Shown here in pieces: positions 6,135 through 10,821 of a stretch of DNA of 20,890 nucleotides (position 1 is its first letter; every line of letters starts with the position of its first letter). The notes beneath the pieces are model-generated. The model saw only the letters and a program-made list of their open reading frames with translations, was not told the DNA's origin and ran no database searches. Position numbers and translations under genes: made by a program. The stretch spans positions 1 through 20,890 of IMG/VR virus record IMGVR_UViG_3300008107_002648, one strand, 5' to 3'. This DNA is from a virus.

Positions 6135-6445
6135 CAGCGCACCGCCTTCGCGCGCGCTGCGCGTCGCTTGGCAACCAGGGCCGAATGCTTGTCGCACATC
6201 TGCACATCGTGCTTCTGCCAAACAGCGTCAACCCAGATCTTGTTTGCGCCGAAGTGACCTGGGATTGCCTCCACTGGATACTGCTCAACGATTGTGGTCG
6301 CTGCCTTCTTGCAGAAGAACTGTGAATGATTTCCAGCCAGGTTGCTGTTGCGAAAACCGTTCCCTGTTCGGTCGCTCATCACGATGTAACTGCAACCATT
6401 TGCATTGATTCCGTTCGTTCGTTCCGCCACCTGGTGCTCGATCAT
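6134..6445 (-). CDS. Hypothetical protein, first gene after the promoter
   Basis: A 103-residue protein starting at ATG 6445 with AGGAGGGCAAG in front, about 35-40 bases downstream of the predicted transcription start. It is the leading gene of the leftward operon. It has an N-terminal segment rich in Asn and Gly (TNGINANG, RTGNGFRNSNLAGN), a FFCKKA segment, then KIWVDAVWQKHDVQMCDKH, and a strongly basic tail (KRRAARAKA). The two Cys and several His could bind zinc. I recognise no family. First position and a basic tail would suit an early host-takeover or DNA-binding protein, but that is speculation. Confidence 0.55.
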   Translation of the reverse strand: MIEHQVAERTNGINANGCSYIVMSDRTGNGFRNSNLAGNHSQFFCKKAATTIVEQYPVEAIPGHFGANKIWVDAVWQKHDVQMCDKHSALVAKRRAARAKAVR

Positions 6446-6487
6446 CTTGCCCTCCTTTTTCTGGGGCCACCTGCCCCTTACACCCAT

Positions 6488-6517
6488 AAGATACACCCGT
6501 ACCCCCCAGGGTGTCAA
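6488..6517 (-). promoter_or_regulatory. Sigma70-type promoter for the leftward operon
   Basis: Minus strand: a perfect TTGACA (6517-6512), 18 bases, then TATCTT (6493-6488), which matches the -10 consensus at four of six positions. Transcription would start near 6481, about 36 bases before the ATG at 6445. The promoter sits in the only sizeable gap of the window. The perfect -35, the Shine-Dalgarno site just downstream and the gap make it credible. Confidence 0.62.
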
Positions 6518-6518
6518 C

Positions 6519-6544
6519 CCCCTATTTCACGCACGAAATAGGGG
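6519..6544. repeat. Perfect 10-bp inverted repeat abutting the -35 box
   Basis: CCCCTATTTC and GAAATAGGGG are separated by ACGCAC. The repeat ends one base from the TTGACA of the leftward promoter. As DNA it is a good operator candidate. As RNA it is a 10-bp hairpin with a 6-base loop but only two following Us on the minus strand, so it is a weak intrinsic terminator for the late operon. Either role, or both, is inference. Confidence 0.55.
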
Positions 6545-6683
6545 TCTTGGCGGGCTGGAGATGGTCAGGCAGCGGGAGGCTCGCGCCCAGCCACCTCCAG
6601 CCCTAGACCGCTCGCCCGAAGGCGAAGCGGCGTAGTTATTGGGGCAGTTGATCGTCTAGAACGAGATCAATGAGGCGCAGGTC
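6545..6683 (-). other. Structured non-coding intergenic segment
   Basis: No gene is visible in these 139 bases. It holds three nested or successive foldable elements on the minus strand. TTGATC/GATCAA lies at 6648-6670 right after the late-operon stop, the UUCG hairpin at 6608-6630, and a GGGCTGGAG (6552-6560) / CTCCAGCCC (6595-6603) pair encloses further GC-rich sequence. It separates the two transcription blocks and could be a terminator region or a small structured RNA. Confidence 0.4.
6608..6630 (-). terminator. UUCG-capped hairpin at the end of the late operon
   Basis: On the minus strand, CCGC plus TCGCC pair with GGCGA plus GCGG around a TTCG loop, with one bulged T. This is nine GC-rich pairs closed by an extra-stable tetraloop, lying 54-76 bases after the metallophosphoesterase stop. 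No U-tract follows, so it may be a factor-dependent terminator or a 3'-end stabiliser rather than a classical intrinsic terminator. Confidence 0.4.
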
Positions 6684-7733
6684 TCAGGGTCGCGGCGCTT
6701 TGCCACCGTTACCATCGAGCCGCACCAGATACTCCGCTGTCGGGCCGTCCTTGCCAAAGAAGATCGCCCACTGCGCTGGCGTGCCAGATGCTGCGAGCCA
6801 CTCCTGGGCGTAGCGGTTGCTGGACTCGATGCTTGCATTGCCCCATACGGTATGCGCTCCATCGCTCAACACGAGTCGGGCTGGCGTATGCCAATGCCCA
6901 TAAAACAGAAAGTCAAATGGCTGGACGCTTAGATTCCAGCCTTGTGATCGTTTCGCAATAGCATAATAGGGCAGTCCAAAGGCTCCACCACGGAACTGAT
7001 CGCCGTGCACCAGCATCGCTGTCTTGCCGTTAGGCATTTCCAGCGTGTCGTACCAGTGGCGACCGCCCATCGTCAGCGATTCTTTCCAGCCGATGCGCTT
7101 CTCGTCTTTCACCAGGTCGCGTGCTACGCGATACAGGATCGCGTCGGCGTTTGATTCGTTGCTGTGGTCGCCGTAGCGTCCCAGCCTCCCGTGATTGCCG
7201 ATGGCCCCACGGACGGTGACCTTCGGCGCGAGCGCCGCCATCGCGCGCACGAACTGCGCGAGCATTGCAGCGCCCTCAAAGATCTGAACATACAGGCCGC
7301 CCTGCTCTACTTCGTAAGCCTGGCTCGGGAAGATGTTGCCGTCGGACTCCACGAAGTCGCCGAGGAGCGCGCATTGGATTTCGTTGACGGGGACGCCGTG
7401 CAACTCGATGAGCCGCGCAACTTTCTTGGCGAGCAGATCAATGCGCTGCTTTGCCACCTCGATGCCGTAAGTCTCGGACTGTTTCCCCAACTGCCAGTCA
7501 CCGAGCAGGATCGTCAGCGTTTCTGGCGATCCTTTCTTGCCTGATGGCCTGGGCGCTGGCACGGGAGCAATCTTCATCCCCAGCGCCGCATCCTTTGCTG
7601 CGCGGTAGACCGCCTCGGTCAGTTCAGCCTGATCTGCCTCTCGCCTGGATAGGCTGCGAAGCGCCCGATTGTGCGCCGCGCGCAACTCTTCATATGCCTG
7701 CGTCTCCGCCAGGGCTTTATCTAGATCGCTCAT
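6684..7733 (-). CDS. Metallophosphoesterase, Mre11/SbcD-type phage nuclease
   Basis: The 349-residue protein starts at ATG 7733 (ATGA overlap with the HTH gene; an in-frame GTG at 7742 is less likely). An N-terminal helix of about 55 residues and a Pro-rich linker lead to a calcineurin-like phosphoesterase domain. Its motifs are GDWQLGK (motif I, Asp with Gln instead of the usual His), LLGDFVES (motif II), IGNHGR (motif III), VHGDQFRGG (motif IV) and YGHWHTPAR (motif V). The enzyme binds two metals and should cleave phosphodiesters; phage relatives are annotated as Mre11-like DNA exonucleases. It is paired with a small HTH protein upstream and is the last gene of the late block. Substrate is inferred. 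Confidence 0.82.
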   Translation of the reverse strand: MSDLDKALAETQAYEELRAAHNRALRSLSRREADQAELTEAVYRAAKDAALGMKIAPVPAPRPSGKKGSPETLTILLGDWQLGKQSETYGIEVAKQRIDLLAKKVARLIELHGVPVNEIQCALLGDFVESDGNIFPSQAYEVEQGGLYVQIFEGAAMLAQFVRAMAALAPKVTVRGAIGNHGRLGRYGDHSNESNADAILYRVARDLVKDEKRIGWKESLTMGGRHWYDTLEMPNGKTAMLVHGDQFRGGAFGLPYYAIAKRSQGWNLSVQPFDFLFYGHWHTPARLVLSDGAHTVWGNASIESSNRYAQEWLAASGTPAQWAIFFGKDGPTAEYLVRLDGNGGKAPRP

Positions 7734-7972
7734 CGTGGGCACTTACAATAGCCGCGCATATGGCGGGCTAGTGTCTCTTGGGCGATCTCTATGCGGTAGG
7801 CGTTTCTGATTGCCTCGGCGAGGATGCGCCTGTTGCGAGTCTGATCTGCAAGCGCTGCCACCAGCGCTTTTCGCTCTTCTTTATCCACCGAGGCGAGAAG
7901 CCCAGCGACTGAACACTGCGGCCCCTTCTTCGTTGGCGTCGCTGCTTCAAGAGCAGCCTCGAGTTTAGACAC
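7730..7972 (-). CDS. Small helix-turn-helix protein paired with the phosphoesterase
   Basis: I place the start at GTG 7972 because AAGGAGG (7981-7987) is 8 bases upstream; the TTG at 7993 would put the Shine-Dalgarno inside the gene. The 80 residues include a helical repeat-like region (KEERKALVAALADQ) and a C-terminal helix-turn-helix, RILAEAIRNAYRIEIAQETLARHMRG, ending in YCKCPR. From general knowledge, proteins with the pattern 'TxxRHxxGxCxC' precede Mre11-like phosphoesterases in some actinobacterial phages; here the pattern is LARHMRGYCKC. It likely binds DNA and may target the nuclease. ATGA overlap couples the two genes. Confidence 0.65.
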   Translation of the reverse strand: MSKLEAALEAATPTKKGPQCSVAGLLASVDKEERKALVAALADQTRNRRILAEAIRNAYRIEIAQETLARHMRGYCKCPR

Positions 7973-7980
7973 GGTGATTG

Positions 7981-7987
7981 CCTCCTT
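7981..7987 (-). promoter_or_regulatory. Ribosome binding site deciding the GTG start at 7972
   Basis: AAGGAGG on the minus strand, 8 bases before GTG 7972. It lies within the alternative TTG-started frame, which is why the shorter protein is preferred. Confidence 0.6.
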
Positions 7988-7988
7988 C

Positions 7989-8003
7989 CACAAGCGGCTT
8001 GTG
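7989..8003. repeat. 15-bp perfect dyad upstream of the HTH gene
   Basis: CACAAGC and GCTTGTG around a single central G. The overlapping sequence GCGGC-TTGT-GCCGC (7994-8007) can form a competing hairpin in RNA. The dyad lies just upstream of the ribosome binding site of a gene for an HTH protein, so it could be an autoregulatory operator. The 55-base gap at 7994-8048 is the only break between the lysis genes and the HTH/phosphoesterase pair. Confidence 0.4.
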
Positions 8004-8048
8004 CCGCAACCACCAGCATATCTGTCTACCTATGCCAAGTGTGTGGCA

Positions 8049-8294
8049 CTACTTCTTGGGCTTTGTCTTGAGCCCGTAGCGGTCATTGGACGGATCGAGG
8101 TAGGTCTGCAAGACCTGGAGGCCCGCCGCGAGGGAGGCGCTAATGATCGTGCGGAAGTCGCCGCCCGAGATGTCCATCAACGGGATGCCCAGGCCGAGGC
8201 TGACGGCGATTGCCGTGCTCAGACCCGTGCGCAGGAAGTCAATGATTGCCTCGTCTACCGAGGTCGTTGCGAGGAATGCTGTGAACTTGCTCAC
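8049..8294 (-). CDS. Putative holin (r1t-like, two hydrophobic segments)
   Basis: An 81-residue protein overlapping the endolysin candidate by ATGA. It has two hydrophobic stretches (residues ~20-42, GLSTAIAVSLGLGIPLMDI; and ~47-66, IISASLAAGLQVLQTYLD) and a charged Lys-rich tail (LKTKPKK). The order short N-terminus, 'FLRTGLST' helix, Asp-containing turn, second Ala/Leu helix, then 'YLDPSNDRYG' resembles r1t-type holins of Gram-positive phages. Location directly after a peptidase gene and in a lysis-like segment supports the call. Holins make membrane lesions that release endolysin. Family naming is tentative. Confidence 0.6.
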   Translation of the reverse strand: MSKFTAFLATTSVDEAIIDFLRTGLSTAIAVSLGLGIPLMDISGGDFRTIISASLAAGLQVLQTYLDPSNDRYGLKTKPKK

Positions 8295-8827
8295 GCTTTC
8301 TCCTTCTTCGTCACGATGACGATGTGTGATGCGGGCGAGCCTGGCTTGCCCGATGCAATGGCCTTGAGGTCAGCCTCCGTGATCGGCACGGCAAACTGCT
8401 CCTCGGCGATCACCTTTGGATCTTTCTTTTGCCAATAGGATGCCCAGTTGCGGTGCCACTTTGAGAGCGCCTGGGCTGGGTACCCGCTGGGCGCTTGCAC
8501 CCACACGATGAGGGCCGCGCCCGCTTTAGCCGCCTCAACCGCCTCGGCGAAGGTGTCGGCTGGCTTTGCCTTGCCGCCCAGTTCACGCACTGTTTTCATT
8601 AGTTCAGGGAGGCTGGAGCCGTTGTCGCTGACGCCCTGCTTTTCAGTGAACCCTGTAGCGCGGGCCTTTGCCGCGACGCCATCGGATGCCTGGAGGTCAG
8701 GGTTATAGCCGTTGACATAGGCGACCGCCGCAGCCGCGCTCGATGGGCCGCAGTCGTCCAGGATGGCCCCAACCTTTTTCTGCGCCTCAGCGTCAGAGTA
8801 GAGTTGCGACTTGATCCGCATCTTCAC
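8291..8827 (-). CDS. C39-like cysteine peptidase, candidate endolysin
   Basis: A 178-residue protein from GTG 8827 (GTGA overlap). Near the N-terminus is DDCGPSSAAAAVAYVNGY, matching the catalytic-Cys helix of C39-like/papain-fold peptidases (Cys 26). The fold then continues with VRELGGKAKPADTFAEAVE, an ALIVWVQAPSG strand, KWHRNWASYW, and near the C-terminus SHIVIVTKK, which carries the likely catalytic His. In phages of Gram-positive-like hosts such domains cut peptidoglycan stem or cross-bridge peptides. No wall-binding domain is present and the protein is short for an endolysin. An alternative role in peptide processing cannot be excluded. It sits between holin-like genes. Confidence 0.6.
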   Translation of the reverse strand: MKMRIKSQLYSDAEAQKKVGAILDDCGPSSAAAAVAYVNGYNPDLQASDGVAAKARATGFTEKQGVSDNGSSLPELMKTVRELGGKAKPADTFAEAVEAAKAGAALIVWVQAPSGYPAQALSKWHRNWASYWQKKDPKVIAEEQFAVPITEADLKAIASGKPGSPASHIVIVTKKEKA

Positions 8828-9081
8828 GATGGATTCTCCTGCTTCACGATCACCGCGACGGCACGCGCCGCGTTCTCAAAACCCAGCGCGGCGCTGACGG
8901 GATGTCCCGCCGTGCAGCCTTCACTGTAATCAGTGCCATCCTCGCCACGCTTCCATAGCGTGCCGCCAAAGGCGCTGTTGTCGTCATTCGGAACGAGAGC
9001 GACCCACTCGCCTGGTGCGGTATCAACCCGCGTCCATCCCTGCTCGTGAATGTCCTCAATGTGATCTTCGCTTCGTGCCAT
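8824..9081 (-). CDS. Hypothetical protein in the lysis segment
   Basis: An 85-residue acidic protein (MARSEDHIEDIHEQGW start). It has a plausible small beta-rich core (TRVDTAPGEWVALVPND, GGTLWKRGEDG) and an Ala-rich C-terminal helix (FENAARAVAVIVKQ). It contains one Cys and no signal or membrane segment. The start ATG 9081 follows the upstream TAA directly, and the stop overlaps the peptidase start. I recognise no family. Its place between a two-span membrane protein and the peptidase suggests a lysis-associated or accessory function only by position. Confidence 0.55.
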   Translation of the reverse strand: MARSEDHIEDIHEQGWTRVDTAPGEWVALVPNDDNSAFGGTLWKRGEDGTDYSEGCTAGHPVSAALGFENAARAVAVIVKQENPS

Positions 9082-9252
9082 TTATTCCCTCCAGCGTAGT
9101 GGCCCCGTGCCGATCCACACGATCGTCAACAGGATGAATAGTGCAGCCATCGTGCTCTGGGTCTGGCCCTCTGGGAGCACTACGACAGCGAATAAGAGGC
9201 CGAGGATCGTCCAGGCCCCGCCGATGAGATCGAGGATAATATTCTTGAACAT
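9082..9252 (-). CDS. Two-span small membrane protein, holin candidate
   Basis: A 56-residue frame from ATG 9252 (TAATG overlap with the proline-rich gene) to TAA 9082, immediately before the next ATG. It has two hydrophobic helices (LIGGAWTILGLLFAVVVLP and MAALFILLTIVWIGTGPL) linked by a short polar loop (EGQTQST), with Lys at the start and RWRE at the end. Two-span proteins of this size in lysis cassettes are often class II holins or antiholins. No family signature is visible, so the function is inferred from topology and neighbours. Confidence 0.6.
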   Translation of the reverse strand: MFKNIILDLIGGAWTILGLLFAVVVLPEGQTQSTMAALFILLTIVWIGTGPLRWRE

Positions 9253-10406
9253 TATTGACGGCCCTTTCTGCTACGCGCAGCCTTCATATCGCCGCCTCCG
9301 CCACCGCCACCTCCGCCGCTTGTGCCGCCTGTCGTGCGTGCGGCATTTGCTGCCGCCGCTGCAACGCTGGCGATTTGGCTGGAGACAACGGCAACCGCCA
9401 TTGGTTGCGCCTCTTCTTTCTCAGTTGCGTCTAAGTCTTTCCCGATCTCGCCGATTGCAGCGATGTCGCCGAGCGCATCGGCGACGGCTTCCACGGCTGC
9501 GCCTGCAACCTCGGCGACCGCTTCAGCGGCCTCGCCTAGATCTGGCAGATCGGGCTGTGTTGGCTCAGGATCAGGAATGCTAGTGGGATCAGGAGATACC
9601 ACAGGAGATTCCGACGGCTCCTCTGATGGAGCGGGCGTCGGCTCGGGTGAGGCAGTCTCGTTTGGTTGCGTTGGATCAGGTGTTGGCTCATTTGATGGCT
9701 CCTCGCTTGGCTCTGGCGTCTGCTCTGGCTGCGTTGGCTCAGGCGACGGCTCAGGCGTGGCTGGTGCCTCCGTAGGTTGGGGTGTCGGCGTAGGCTCTAC
9801 GCTTGGCTCAGGAGTAGGGCTAGGCTCGGGCGTAGGTGGCTCTGTAGGCGACGGAGACGGCTCTACGCTCGGTTCTGGCGTAGGTGTCGGGGTCGGCTCA
9901 GGAGTCGGCTCTGGGGACGGCGCAGGGCTGCCTACGACCCAAGTCGTATTGTTGATCTGCAAGAAGCCCGCGCCGCAGCACGAGTCCGTGCTCATAATGC
10001 GGAATCCGAACAGGCCGCCAGCCGCGATGTAGACGACTTGGCTGCCGCTCTGTTGCAGCGGGTTGTAGCCAGCCTGATCCCAGATCGCGAGGTCAGTCCA
10101 GCTCTCATCGAGCAGCATCTGCGCTCGGTCGTAGAAGGCACCATCGGTCGTCCAGTACGCCCAGTCAAAGGTGACCGTCTCGCCAGTGGACGAATCGGTC
10201 GTCAAGCCAGTCACCGTGTTCTGCCAGGGATAGCCAGGGCCAGCGTTGTTGCTGCCTTGAATCAGGATCGTGCCTTCGGTCAGCGTGATCGTGCCGTTGG
10301 AATCAACCTGTTGATCCCACTCGTCGGCGCTGTCAAGCGCATAGACAGGCGCGAACGGCAAGAAAACCGCCGCTGCCGCCACGAAAGCGACAAGACGGCG
10401 GTTCAC
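9252..10406 (-). CDS. Exported protein with beta domain and long Pro-Glu-Thr rod
   Basis: The 384-residue protein starts at GTG 10406 (GTGA overlap). A clear signal peptide (NRRLVAFVAAAAVFLPFAPVYA, likely cut after YALD or VYA) precedes a domain of about 135 residues. That domain has GETVTFDWAYWTTDG, RAQMLLDESWTDL and LFGFRIMSTDSCCGAGF, patterns found in secreted beta-sandwich surface domains. Residues ~165-295 are a PEPTP/PSPEPS repeat rod. An acidic Ala-rich segment, a run of about ten Gly, and a basic tail (MKAARSRKGRQ) finish it. There is no LPXTG or clear C-terminal anchor. It lies between holin-like genes in the late operon. Possible roles include wall-spanning lysis factor, superinfection exclusion or adhesion; none is proven. 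Confidence 0.75.
   Translation of the reverse strand: MNRRLVAFVAAAAVFLPFAPVYALDSADEWDQQVDSNGTITLTEGTILIQGSNNAGPGYPWQNTVTGLTTDSSTGETVTFDWAYWTTDGAFYDRAQMLLDESWTDLAIWDQAGYNPLQQSGSQVVYIAAGGLFGFRIMSTDSCCGAGFLQINNTTWVVGSPAPSPEPTPEPTPTPTPEPSVEPSPSPTEPPTPEPSPTPEPSVEPTPTPQPTEAPATPEPSPEPTQPEQTPEPSEEPSNEPTPDPTQPNETASPEPTPAPSEEPSESPVVSPDPTSIPDPEPTQPDLPDLGEAAEAVAEVAGAAVEAVADALGDIAAIGEIGKDLDATEKEEAQPMAVAVVSSQIASVAAAAANAARTTGGTSGGGGGGGGGDMKAARSRKGRQ
9570..9930 (-). repeat. Degenerate tandem repeat encoding the Pro-Glu-Thr rod
   Basis: Short imperfect units of the type GG(C/A)(T/G)C(A/T)GG-CG read on the plus strand as repeated ggctc-aggcg-tagg words. They encode (P/S/T)EP(T/S)P-type peptides on the minus strand. 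Unit lengths vary in multiples of three, as expected for a coding repeat that grows and shrinks by slippage. It also creates a spurious Gly/Ser open frame on the plus strand. Confidence 0.7.
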
Positions 10407-10582
10407 TTATTAGATAGCCACGCGGTCAAGCCTCCCAGCCCGCTCAATCCAAGCAGCGCGATGACGAACTTCGCCAATCGGTAGGCTCCTCGGGTCTCTG
10501 CCATCTCAACGCGCACGCAGGCAAGATCGGATTCAATCCGATCAAGCCGCTCTAGGATCGCGTCAACTTGGCTCTTGGTCAT
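10403..10582 (-). CDS. XhlA-like coiled coil plus membrane helix, holin-associated
   Basis: A 59-residue protein from ATG 10582 (ATGA overlap) to TGA 10403 (GTGA overlap with the proline-rich gene). Residues 1-30 form a heptad-patterned amphipathic helix (AILERLDRIESDLACVRVEM). Residues ~38-56 are one membrane span (FVIALLGLSGLGGLTAWL) followed by SNK. This helix-plus-span plan is that of XhlA/haemolysin-type phage proteins that partner holins in lysis. It is the first gene of the lysis segment after the fibre genes. Function is assigned by architecture, not by recognised sequence identity. Confidence 0.6.
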   Translation of the reverse strand: MTKSQVDAILERLDRIESDLACVRVEMAETRGAYRLAKFVIALLGLSGLGGLTAWLSNK

Positions 10583-10812
10583 TCAGGATCAGCGGGAGTT
10601 TCTGGCTCTGGCTCTGGCTCTTCGGAGATCACAGGGTCAACCCAGCCTGCGCGCACGACAAGCGCGGTGCCGTCAAAGAGATACTTTGCCGTTCGGAAGA
10701 TCTCCCAATCGGATGGAATCTCTGCCGCTGGAATCTCTGTTCCGCCAGGAAATTCCTCTCCCCAAGTGATGATTTCACCGTCAGCGTTTGTGGCGATAAG
10801 AAGTTTTGGCAT
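10579..10812 (-). CDS. Small acidic protein downstream of the tail fibre
   Basis: A 77-residue acidic protein (MPKLLIATNADGEIITWGEE...) with GGAGCC 4 bases ahead of ATG 10812. The first 60 residues look like a small beta domain (EIFRTAKYLFDGTALVVR, then AGWVDPV). The end is a Pro-Glu tail (EEPEPEPETPADPE). Proteins of this size right after fibre genes are often fibre chaperones or extra virion parts. I recognise no family. It overlaps the XhlA-like gene by ATGA. Confidence 0.6.
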   Translation of the reverse strand: MPKLLIATNADGEIITWGEEFPGGTEIPAAEIPSDWEIFRTAKYLFDGTALVVRAGWVDPVISEEPEPEPETPADPE

Positions 10813-10821
10813 ACTGGCTCC

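Noticed and set aside
9570-9930. CRISPR-like array
   Set aside because: Units are short, imperfect and have no spacers; they encode a repetitive peptide in frame.
9322-10032. Plus-strand open frame rich in Gly, Ser and Val
   Set aside because: It is the antisense of the Pro-Glu-Thr repeat. Composition comes from the repeat, there is no ribosome binding site, and it opposes the direction of all other genes.
10528-10540. CGGATT-C-AATCCG dyad considered as an operator
   Set aside because: It lies inside the coding region of the small coiled-coil membrane protein and there is no promoter near; most likely chance.
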